DNA of 64,000 bases from an uncultured Actinomycetes bacterium (GTDB lineage Bacteria > Actinomycetota > Actinomycetes > S36-B12 > UBA10799), in the NCBI GenBank assembly GCA_946803585.1, contig CAMPEQ010000011.1, positions 1 through 64,000 on the forward strand, in the 5' to 3' direction. The translations under genes were made by a program, and so were the position numbers. Numbering within the stretch: the stretch's first letter is position 1; each line of letters opens with the position of its first letter. Of this stretch, positions 48,637 to 56,163 are shown in pieces. Below the pieces are notes generated by a model. That model was not told the DNA's origin. It ran no database searches and worked only from the letters and a program-made list of their open reading frames with translations.

Positions 48637-49890
48637 CTAGCGGGATAAACCAGCCGCAATCCCGGGTGGTCCATCGTGCCTAGCCCGGTCGGGTGCGAGT
48701 CCGGCAAGTTGGGCACCGATCGCATCGAAAGTCCTGATGGTGTTCTGCAACATCTCGCCTGATTGGGCCGTCGGCCAGGTGGAGAACTTCGCCGCGACAG
48801 TCCCGGTCCCCGGGTTGACATAGAGCATCTGCCCATAGATCCCCAAGGCCAACAGCACATCGCCGTGCGCACGAGGAAGAAACCAGAACTGGTTGCGATA
48901 CCAGCCGCCGGGCATGAACGGTCCAGCTTCCGAGCGATCAAATGCATCTCTGATATCTGGGTCGACTGTCCAAATCGAGCGTAACCAGTCACCGGGAACC
49001 ACTTGCTCACCCCCCAAAGACATACCACCGGCTAGCAGCATCTGGCCGAATCGAGCCAGATCACGGACCGTTGCGCACATACCTCCGTCGTGAATCCCGG
49101 TTCCCACGGAATCGCAGGTCATCTCGGCATTCCAATCCGCCCGCAGCGGCTGCCAGATCAGATTGCTAATGAGATCGGCCATCTTTGCCCCGCCAGCTCG
49201 CTCGCAGATCCATCCGAGCGCCAACGTCTCGCACGACCGATAGTCGAATGCACCGCCGTGCTCATCATGTTGATCAAGCGTGCGCAGGTAGTCGTAGATC
49301 GAGTTGGGAACTTCGCGTTCAGAGGCCGGTCGCCAACCGAAGGCTTCTTCCATCACCCTGACTTCAGCGTCCGGATTCGTGTACTCCTCGCTGAACTTGA
49401 TCCCTGACCGCATGTCGAGCAAGTTGCGGACCGTAGCCTGGGCGTAACCACTACCCTCGAACTCTGGTACGTACGTGGTCAACGGCTCATCGAGGGCGAG
49501 AACTCCTCGTTCAATCAGATTCGCTGCCACGCAACCGACGATGCTCTTAGTTACCGACATCAGCAGATGTGGGGTGTCCAAGTGCGTGCGATCGGAATAG
49601 CTTTCCGCGACAATCACGCCGTTTCGCATGATCACGTATGCATCTGTGTATGTCTGGTCGAAGACCGTATTGGCGCTCACCTCAGAACCATCGATCAGAT
49701 GCACCGGGGTCTCACCGATGTCTGCTAACACGTGAGCAAACTGCGGTGAGACCTCGTAGCCACGCCGAATTCGCTGTGTGGGCACAAGCTCACGCATATG
49801 TGAGAAAGCCCAGCGGTTGAAGGGCGGATCCTGCCAATTTGCAAGCGTTACCCGGTCATCCGGAGCTGGCGGAGAGCCCTGCATTAGCAC
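48637..49890 (-). CDS. Beta-lactamase-fold serine hydrolase (6-aminohexanoate-dimer hydrolase/NylB-like)
   Basis: A 417-residue class C beta-lactamase-related enzyme without a signal peptide, so cytoplasmic. The nucleophile is in LLMSVTKSIVGCVAANLI (S-V-T-K, near residue 110). The second Tyr motif is FDYRSCETLALGW near residue 215, as in NylB and EstB amidases/esterases, and GGMCATVRDLARFGQMLL is the conserved middle region. NylB-type enzymes cleave amides of omega-amino acids. It could hydrolyse an acylated amine or GABA intermediate. TAGGAT lies six bases before GTG 49890; an ATG two codons later is possible. Confidence 0.8.
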   Translation of the reverse strand: MLMQGSPPAPDDRVTLANWQDPPFNRWAFSHMRELVPTQRIRRGYEVSPQFAHVLADIGETPVHLIDGSEVSANTVFDQTYTDAYVIMRNGVIVAESYSDRTHLDTPHLLMSVTKSIVGCVAANLIERGVLALDEPLTTYVPEFEGSGYAQATVRNLLDMRSGIKFSEEYTNPDAEVRVMEEAFGWRPASEREVPNSIYDYLRTLDQHDEHGGAFDYRSCETLALGWICERAGGAKMADLISNLIWQPLRADWNAEMTCDSVGTGIHDGGMCATVRDLARFGQMLLAGGMSLGGEQVVPGDWLRSIWTVDPDIRDAFDRSEAGPFMPGGWYRNQFWFLPRAHGDVLLALGIYGQMLYVNPGTGTVAAKFSTWPTAQSGEMLQNTIRTFDAIGAQLAGLAPDRARHDGPPGIAAGLSR

Positions 49891-49896
49891 GCAACG

Positions 49897-49902
49897 ATCC
49901 TA
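49897..49902 (-). promoter_or_regulatory. Candidate -10 element for leaderless serine hydrolase gene
   Basis: TAGGAT on the minus strand, six bases before GTG 49890, with no ribosome site between. It shares a 162-bp divergent region with the APC permease. Confidence 0.42.
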
Positions 49903-50040
49903 GGGCCAACCGATCCTCAACGCCGACACGGCGTACTCGATTGGCTGCGCAGCACCTACCTTGCACAACTCATTCGTGACGTTTGGGTAACAGGTCGCGC
50001 CAAACGGCCCTATCGAATGGCTTAAGAATCAAGTAAGGCC

Positions 50041-50046
50041 TACTTT
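50041..50046 (+). promoter_or_regulatory. Candidate -10 element for leaderless permease gene
   Basis: TACTTT, six bases before ATG 50053, no ribosome site in the gap. Confidence 0.45.
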
Positions 50047-50052
50047 GCTGCT

Positions 50053-51573
50053 ATGTCTGATGTTGCCCACGGCGAAGTCCACGCAGTCGACCCCGACGGT
50101 GTGGAGGTCAAGGGACTGCGGACGGGTTCGATTGGCCTACTCGGGGCGACCGTCATTGGCCTGGCCTCGACCGCTCCCGTGTTCTCGCTGGCAACCACCA
50201 TCGGACTGGTCGTGGCGGTGGTGGGAGTCAAGGCACCAGCCTTCATGCTGATCGCATTCGTGCCAATGCTCTTTGTTGCCTACGCATATCGCGAACTAAA
50301 CGCCGTCATCCCAGACTGCGGGACAACCTTCACGTGGGCAACGAAGGCCTTCGGTCCGCACGCAGGTTGGATGGGTGGTTGGGCCGTAGCCGTGGCCGGC
50401 ATCATCTTTCTAGGAAGCGCGGCTGAAGTCACTGGTATCTACTTCTTTGACCTGTTCCGCTTGGAGGGCCTCGCGGAGAACGAGTTCGCTATTGCGGTCG
50501 TTGGAATCGTCTTCATCGTCTTGATGACCTACCTCGCATACCGGGGGCTGCAAATCGCCGCCTGGATGCAGACGGTTCTCGTTGGCTTGCAATACGTCGC
50601 GCTTGGACTCATTGCAGTGGCTGGGCTATACGCGGTCTACAGCGGAAACGGGACAGACGGATCGATCACCCCTGAGCTGAGTTGGCTCAACCCGTTCGGT
50701 GTTGGTTTCGGGCCCTTCGTGGAGGCGACTCTGCTGTGCCTGTTCATCTACTGGGGCTGGGACGCGATCCTGGCCGTCAACGAAGAGACCAAGGATCCGG
50801 AGAAGACTCCGGGGCGCGCCGCACTGATCGCGACCGTCATTCTGCTCGTGGGCTACGTCGTCGTGACGGCCGCAACTGTGTCCTATGCAGGCGTCGGGGA
50901 TGAAGGTATCGGGCTGAGTAACCCAGACAACGCCTCAAACGTGTTCAGCGTGATCGCGCTACCGCTGATCGGCGAGTGGGGTACCGCATTCGTTCTACTC
51001 GTCCTCCTCATCTCGACTGCGGCGTCCGCCCAAACGACGATCCTGCCGACCGCCCGCGGAACTCTGGCGATGGCTGTCTATAAGGCACTACCTGCCCGGT
51101 TCGCCTCGGTAAGTCCCAAGTACCTCACCCCTGGGTTCTCCACCTTCGTTGCCTGCGCAATTGGGCTGTCCTTCTACGTCGGCATGAAGATAATCTCCGA
51201 CAGTTTCCTTGAGGACTCCATCGAATCCATCTCGTTGGCGATCGCGTTCTACTACGCGCTTACCGCGTTCTCCTGCGTCTGGTACTTCCGCCGGGAGTCA
51301 TTCGCCAATGCGAAGTCCTTCATTTTCGTGTTCTTCCTTCCACTAGTTGGCGGGCTCGCTTTGACGCTGATTTTCTTCATCAGCGCCTACCAAATGCTCG
51401 ATCCCGACTATGGCATCTCCACGTACTTCGGGATCGGCGGCGTCTTCGTCATTGGTGTGGGTTCGCTACTCGTCGGAGTCGTTCTCATGTTGCTGTGGCA
51501 ATGGCGAGCGCCGGCGTTCTTCCGTGGCGAGACGCTCAAACATGACACGCCCGTGCTGGTCCCAGACGAGTAG
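50053..51573 (+). CDS. APC family amino acid/polyamine permease
   Basis: A 506-residue transporter with about twelve membrane helices. The first helix carries GSIGLLGATVIGLASTAPVF with the unwound substrate-binding region, TFTWATKAFGPHAGWMGGW follows, and the NEETKDPEKTPGRAALIATVILL loop is typical of APC permeases. Proton- or sodium-coupled uptake of an amine, GABA or amino acid is likely; context (two amine oxidases, aldehyde dehydrogenase, GabT) points to putrescine or a related amine. Confidence 0.87.
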   Translation: MSDVAHGEVHAVDPDGVEVKGLRTGSIGLLGATVIGLASTAPVFSLATTIGLVVAVVGVKAPAFMLIAFVPMLFVAYAYRELNAVIPDCGTTFTWATKAFGPHAGWMGGWAVAVAGIIFLGSAAEVTGIYFFDLFRLEGLAENEFAIAVVGIVFIVLMTYLAYRGLQIAAWMQTVLVGLQYVALGLIAVAGLYAVYSGNGTDGSITPELSWLNPFGVGFGPFVEATLLCLFIYWGWDAILAVNEETKDPEKTPGRAALIATVILLVGYVVVTAATVSYAGVGDEGIGLSNPDNASNVFSVIALPLIGEWGTAFVLLVLLISTAASAQTTILPTARGTLAMAVYKALPARFASVSPKYLTPGFSTFVACAIGLSFYVGMKIISDSFLEDSIESISLAIAFYYALTAFSCVWYFRRESFANAKSFIFVFFLPLVGGLALTLIFFISAYQMLDPDYGISTYFGIGGVFVIGVGSLLVGVVLMLLWQWRAPAFFRGETLKHDTPVLVPDE

Positions 51574-51609
51574 GAACTGCCCCATCCACCCCTTGAGGAG
51601 TGCAAGAGA

Positions 51610-52056
51610 ATGAAGATCTCAGAGGTCACGACGCCCGATCTACCAGCACTACTACCGCTGATGCGGGCTTACTGCGACTTCTATGAGGTCGCTCCAACCG
51701 ACCAGGATCTCACCGCAATCTCTCAGGCACTCATTGAGAACCCAACGACCGACGGGGTGCAGTTCCTCGCCGCGGATGCAACCGGATCGGCCGTCGGGTT
51801 CGCTACCGTCTACTGGAGTTGGAGCACCACAAGTGGCGGTCGGATCGGCATCATGCATGACCTGTTCGTCACCGAGTCAGGGCGGGGCTCCGGCGCCGCG
51901 CAGGCCTTGATTGAAGCCTGCGCGACCGCAACCACAGCACATGGCGGACTTGAGCTGATCTGGCAAACCGCACTGGAGAACTCTCGCGCCCAAGCGGTCT
52001 ACGACAAGACTGGTGCCAGCAAGTCGACATGGCATGAATATGACCTGCCAACCTAG
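51610..52056 (+). CDS. GNAT family N-acetyltransferase
   Basis: A 148-residue single-domain acetyltransferase. The acetyl-CoA loop is FVTESGRGSGAAQALIEACA (R-x2-G-x-A type) near residue 85-105, with DLFV strand before and NSRAQAVYDKTGASKSTWHEY at the end. Close in look to diamine/spermidine-type GNATs but the substrate is unassigned. GAGGAG lies about 12 bases before ATG 51610. It follows the permease by 36 bp and converges on the copper amine oxidase with a 6-bp gap. Confidence 0.85.
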   Translation: MKISEVTTPDLPALLPLMRAYCDFYEVAPTDQDLTAISQALIENPTTDGVQFLAADATGSAVGFATVYWSWSTTSGGRIGIMHDLFVTESGRGSGAAQALIEACATATTAHGGLELIWQTALENSRAQAVYDKTGASKSTWHEYDLPT

Positions 52057-52062
52057 CTGCGG

Positions 52063-53982
52063 CTACATCGAACAGTGACCGCCGCCAGTGGGCGCAGGAG
52101 GAACGTCAAGTGATGGATTCCGGTCAAAGAACCCTGCTGGCTTGAGCCAGAACGCCACCTTGTCCACCGACATGATGGGCCATTCCTCCGGCCGCGTGAT
52201 GTGGTTAATCCCGAAGACGTACCACAGCACGAGATCCTTGTTCTCGATCGAACGATTCGCCGCTGTCCACTGCAGAAGCCCACGATCCACTTCGCTCTGA
52301 ACAACCAGTTCGCCACATGGCCACTTCTCGTCCTTGGCATAGGGCGTCACCCACAGCGTGTGCCCGATCGCCGCGGCGCGCTTAAGTAGTGGTGCCTCGG
52401 GATCCATGATGGGCGGGAAGGAGGCCTCCGGAATCAGCTTGTATGACGTCTTAGTTCCTAAGCCGTTCGTCGCGTTCTCGTTGACGATCTTCCAAGCCTT
52501 CTGGGTATTCCAATCAGGGTTCTGAATACCCTCCTGCTCGTTCTTCAGCGGTGTCACCCGTTGGATCATGCCGACGCCATGCTCGTTACCTGGACCGATC
52601 GGCTGTGGGAGGCATTCGGTCGAATACACCGTATTGGGTCCACCGTCAACATCGAGATCAAGCCGAGCGACGATGAAGTGCTGATGGAAGGGCGCCTGCG
52701 TGTCGTTGTCGACGATCGTTCCGTTGGCCGGTGTGGTGCCTTCCGGGAACTGGGTCGTCACCATAATTCCGGTCGCCCGAACCTCGCACTCGATATTGCC
52801 ATCCTGGTAGAAACGCCAATAAACGATGTACTCATAGTTCGCGACGGTGGCATGGAAAGAGACCACGAACCGACGAGCCCGACGAATCTCCGCGCCGGTG
52901 ATCGGGTCGACGTGCTTCCACAGGATTGCGTCATCCTCCTCGTGGATACAGATAGCGTTCTCGATGACCTTCGGGGTGCCATCCCAATCGTGGACGATCC
53001 CATCCATATAGCGGATCTCGCCGAGGCAATCGCAGCCGAGTTTCAGCGAGGTCGTCATGAACCCCAGACCCCACTCGCCAATATCGAAAGCGGTGCGGCG
53101 GAAGTGATCCGGTCCGGGGTCGCGGTAGGGGACAACCATCTCCGCAAACGACATCCGGTAGGCAACCTGGCGTTCACGGCCCTGATCCTCGTAGCTAATG
53201 GTGTGCAGGGTGAGACCCTCACGACCGTTGAAGCCCACCCGCATCGACCAGTTCTGCCACTTAAGAAGGTTCCCCTCCATCGTGAATGAGGGACCATCGG
53301 GTTGCACAATTTCAAGGGCCTTGATGTCGTCGCGCTGCTTCATTCCCGGAACCTTCTCCGGGCGGTACTCCCCCATGACCTTCTTACGCGGTAGGGCATA
53401 GATGTCACGGACCTCAAGTAACTCCATCGTGGTCAGATCAACGATGAATGAAAGTCCTGAGAAGGGGTTGGCGTAGACGTTGGAGTCGGGGCTATCGCGG
53501 ATCCACACGTCGGTCCAGCCGACCCGCTGACCTTTGTACTCATCCGGCACCAGGTTCCCGGGATATCCCCACACCTCAATGGCAACGAGCTCTAGATCCG
53601 TGATGCCACGCTCGGCAAGCGCGGCAATGACCCGCGGATCTGTGCGCAAGTTCTCGTCGACCAACTCGAGCTCTTCACCGGTGAGGTTCGCCTGCTCGCC
53701 CTCGCGGAATACCCAGTTGGAGACCGTTCGCTCATCCAGGGAGACCCTGCCGGTGAATGTCCGGCCGTCTCGACGATCTAGGCACACGACGATTGCGGCC
53801 CGCTCGACCGGGCTCTCGCCAGCATTCGCTAGCTCGTGCTTTCCCGGCTCATCAAGCAAGATGCTTGTGAATTTGAGCTGATCGCCAGCGTCATGATGAC
53901 CTCGAACGATCCCGGTGATCTGGCCAAACTCCTTGGCCGACAGAGGCGTTAGCGGATGGATTTCTGGCTGCGCGGTCGTCAT
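52063..53982 (-). CDS. Copper-containing primary amine oxidase
   Basis: A 639-residue quinoprotein that oxidises primary amines to aldehydes with hydrogen peroxide and ammonia. The topaquinone precursor Tyr lies in the consensus VANYEYIVYWRFYQDG near residue 370 (N-Y-E-Y). Catalytic Asp and the copper His ligands (HQHFIVARLDLDVDGG) follow at about residue 420-430 and near the C-terminus (FGINHITRPEEWPIMSVD). ATG 53982 (TTAQPEIHPLTPL) is preferred: an AAGGTG site precedes it and the upstream in-frame stretch has no family character. The topaquinone forms by self-processing with copper and oxygen. Confidence 0.92.
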   Translation of the reverse strand: MTTAQPEIHPLTPLSAKEFGQITGIVRGHHDAGDQLKFTSILLDEPGKHELANAGESPVERAAIVVCLDRRDGRTFTGRVSLDERTVSNWVFREGEQANLTGEELELVDENLRTDPRVIAALAERGITDLELVAIEVWGYPGNLVPDEYKGQRVGWTDVWIRDSPDSNVYANPFSGLSFIVDLTTMELLEVRDIYALPRKKVMGEYRPEKVPGMKQRDDIKALEIVQPDGPSFTMEGNLLKWQNWSMRVGFNGREGLTLHTISYEDQGRERQVAYRMSFAEMVVPYRDPGPDHFRRTAFDIGEWGLGFMTTSLKLGCDCLGEIRYMDGIVHDWDGTPKVIENAICIHEEDDAILWKHVDPITGAEIRRARRFVVSFHATVANYEYIVYWRFYQDGNIECEVRATGIMVTTQFPEGTTPANGTIVDNDTQAPFHQHFIVARLDLDVDGGPNTVYSTECLPQPIGPGNEHGVGMIQRVTPLKNEQEGIQNPDWNTQKAWKIVNENATNGLGTKTSYKLIPEASFPPIMDPEAPLLKRAAAIGHTLWVTPYAKDEKWPCGELVVQSEVDRGLLQWTAANRSIENKDLVLWYVFGINHITRPEEWPIMSVDKVAFWLKPAGFFDRNPSLDVPPAPTGGGHCSM

Positions 53983-54139
53983 GCTCTTCACCTTTGGCGG
54001 GATGGTGTTCGTGAGGGGGCCACAGGTACTAGCGACTGCCAAAACCCGATCACCCAAAGGGCCGCTTCGACCCCATGCGCAGACAATAAACCACCTAAGC
54101 TCTTATCGTTCTCTAACTACCCATCCTGTGGAGCGATTC

Positions 54140-55579
54140 ATGCGTCAGATCAAGAACGTCATCAACGGCCACGTAGTTGATCCCAGCGGTCCAGAGCTTG
54201 ATCTGGTCGATCCCTCGACCGGAGAGGTGTTTGCCAAGGCGCGAACGTCAACCGTCGACGACGTCGATGCGGCCTGTCAGGCGGCCGAGGCCGCCTTCGT
54301 CGCGTGGAAGGAAACGACGCCGGCTGAACGCCAAGCTGCGCTACTGAAAATCGCTGACCTCGTCGAGGAGTATGGCGACGAGCTCACTGAGCTCGAGTCG
54401 GAGAACACCGGTAAACCAGTCGCCGTTACTGCAACCGAAGAGATCCCGCCGATGGTCGACCAACTCCGGTTCTTCGCCGGAGCGGCTCGGATCTTGGAAG
54501 GTAAGTCCACTGGTGAATACATGAGCGGCTACACCTCAATGATTCGCCGAGAACCGGTCGGAGTAATCGGGCAGGTAGCCCCTTGGAACTACCCAATGAT
54601 GATGGCCGTATGGAAGTTCGCGCCAGCTATCGCGGCAGGCAACACGGTGGTCCTCAAACCGTCAGATACGACACCGGTCACCACGGTACGAATCGCTGAA
54701 CTCATCGCCGAGAAGGGCTTACTCCCACCCGGCGTCTTCAACGTCGTTGTCGGAGACCGCGACACTGGCGCTGCCCTGATCTCGCATTCGATTCCGTCGA
54801 TGGTGTCGATCACCGGATCTGTCGGCGCAGGAATCAAAGTCGCCCAGTCGGCGGCGAATACGGTCAAGCGAGTTCACCTCGAACTCGGCGGGAAAGCACC
54901 GGCCGTCGTATTCGACAACGCTGATATTGCCACCGCTGCCGAGACTCTGGCAGGGTCGTCATTCTTTAACGCTGGCCAAGACTGCACCGCCTCAACCCGC
55001 ATGATCGTCCAAGAAGGGGTCTACGACGAGTTCGTGGAGGCCTTCAAGGAACAAGTAGAAGCTCTGGAGTCCAGTTACACCAAGGGTCGTAAGGATGATG
55101 ATGCCTTTGTCCCGCCATGCAACAACGTGCACCAGTTCGAGACGGTTCTTGGCTTTATTGACCGGGCACCTGAACATGCCGTCCTAGTGACGGGTGGGAA
55201 GCGCGAAGGCGACCGCGGGTTCTTCGTGGAACCGACGGTCTATGCAAACATGCGCCAAGACGATGAGATGGTCCAAGACGAGATCTTCGGCCCGATCGTC
55301 ACCATCCAGAAGTTCTCCACTGAGGATGAAGCGATTGCAATGTCCAATGGCGTCGATCTCGCACTCGCCTCGAGTGTGTGGACCAAGGATCACGGGACCG
55401 CGATGCGGATGGCGAAAGCGCTCGACTTTGGAGCGGTGTGGATCAACACCCACATCCTGCTACAGGCGGAGATGCCGCATGGTGGCTACAAGGAATCCGG
55501 CTACGGCAAGGATCTATCGATGTACGGCCTAGAGGACTACACCCGCATCAAGCATGTGATGACCAGCCTGGAGGCATAG
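54140..55579 (+). CDS. Gamma-aminobutyraldehyde-type aldehyde dehydrogenase
   Basis: An NAD(P)-dependent aldehyde dehydrogenase of 479 residues. It has APWNYPMMMAVWKFAPAIAAGN near residue 150, the catalytic Glu in HLELGGKAPAVVF near residue 255, and the catalytic Cys in NAGQDCTASTRMIV near residue 285, with DEIFGPIVTIQKF. The PHGGYKESGYGKDLSMYGLEDY end matches betaine/aminobutyraldehyde dehydrogenases. ATG 54140 has GGAG six bases upstream. It would oxidise the aldehyde made by the amine oxidases, feeding GabT. Terminator follows. Confidence 0.9.
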   Translation: MRQIKNVINGHVVDPSGPELDLVDPSTGEVFAKARTSTVDDVDAACQAAEAAFVAWKETTPAERQAALLKIADLVEEYGDELTELESENTGKPVAVTATEEIPPMVDQLRFFAGAARILEGKSTGEYMSGYTSMIRREPVGVIGQVAPWNYPMMMAVWKFAPAIAAGNTVVLKPSDTTPVTTVRIAELIAEKGLLPPGVFNVVVGDRDTGAALISHSIPSMVSITGSVGAGIKVAQSAANTVKRVHLELGGKAPAVVFDNADIATAAETLAGSSFFNAGQDCTASTRMIVQEGVYDEFVEAFKEQVEALESSYTKGRKDDDAFVPPCNNVHQFETVLGFIDRAPEHAVLVTGGKREGDRGFFVEPTVYANMRQDDEMVQDEIFGPIVTIQKFSTEDEAIAMSNGVDLALASSVWTKDHGTAMRMAKALDFGAVWINTHILLQAEMPHGGYKESGYGKDLSMYGLEDYTRIKHVMTSLEA

Positions 55580-55616
55580 GTACAACTCGCGTTTGCCCCA
55601 CTCCTCAACACACGGC

Positions 55617-55654
55617 AATGGCCAGCCTCTCGGATTTTACCGAGGCCGGCCATT
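55617..55654. terminator. Bidirectional terminator after the aldehyde dehydrogenase gene
   Basis: A strong hairpin: AATGGCC at 55617-55623 and CCTC/CGG at 55625-55633 pair with CCGAGGCCGGCCATT at 55640-55654, with one mismatch and a small bulge, loop ATTTTA. The neighbouring gene converges from the other side. Confidence 0.75.
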
Positions 55655-55668
55655 GGTGTACGCGGACG

Positions 55669-56010
55669 TTAGGCGACGGTGTACCTCAGTGGGCGTTCTA
55701 GCTGCGCCATCTCGACATGCATCGCGGGGTCGAACGGATTCAGCGAAAACCGGATGGTCTTTAGCTGGTTGGTCGCAATCGGATTGCCGCCTGCGAGGTC
55801 AGTTAGCGCGACGTGGTAGTTGCCCACCAGCCCGGACTGAATGCTGCGAATAACCGTGCGGTAGTACGCCTCATCTCCCACCATGAGCGGGTTCTGATTC
55901 GGGACGGACACGTCGTAGCCCTCGCCGATCATCTGCCGAATAGCAGACTCGGCCTCGCCAGTCGTGGGACGTATCGCTATCGGTTCTCGAGCCATAATTC
56001 GTTGGAGCAT
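55669..56010 (-). CDS. Hypothetical protein, 113 residues
   Basis: A soluble protein of 113 residues with no domain I recognise. It starts LQRIMAREPIAIRPTTGEAE, has a conserved-looking centre, YRTVIRSIQSGLVGNYHVAL, and ends HVEMAQLERPLRYTVA. There are no Cys, no signal peptide, no membrane segment. ATG 56010 is chosen because AAGGAAG lies eight bases before it; a GTG three codons earlier overlaps that site. It lies between the amine island and rho, which in mycobacteria adjoins rpmE. Confidence 0.6.
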   Translation of the reverse strand: MLQRIMAREPIAIRPTTGEAESAIRQMIGEGYDVSVPNQNPLMVGDEAYYRTVIRSIQSGLVGNYHVALTDLAGGNPIATNQLKTIRFSLNPFDPAMHVEMAQLERPLRYTVA

Positions 56011-56125
56011 GTTGATCACTTCCTTGCCTAGTAGTTACGAGCTCCACTAGGGCGATACCCGCCTTACCGGGCTCTAACCAAGGCTTTTAGTGATCTAGTT
56101 CTCCAATTCGAGACCGTGTTACTGC

Positions 56126-56149
56126 GGCCGTAATCAGTGCACTACGGCC
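56126..56149 (-). terminator. Hairpin after rho
   Basis: A 7-bp perfect stem GGCCGTA 56126-56132 / TACGGCC 56143-56149 with a 10-nt loop, 15-38 bp past the rho stop. No T run follows on the minus strand. Confidence 0.4.
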
Positions 56150-56163
56150 CGTCACAGAAGTGC

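Noticed and set aside
53915-54139. Upstream extension of the aldehyde dehydrogenase gene
   Set aside because: It would run over the start of the copper amine oxidase gene; the family start and GGAG site are at ATG 54140.
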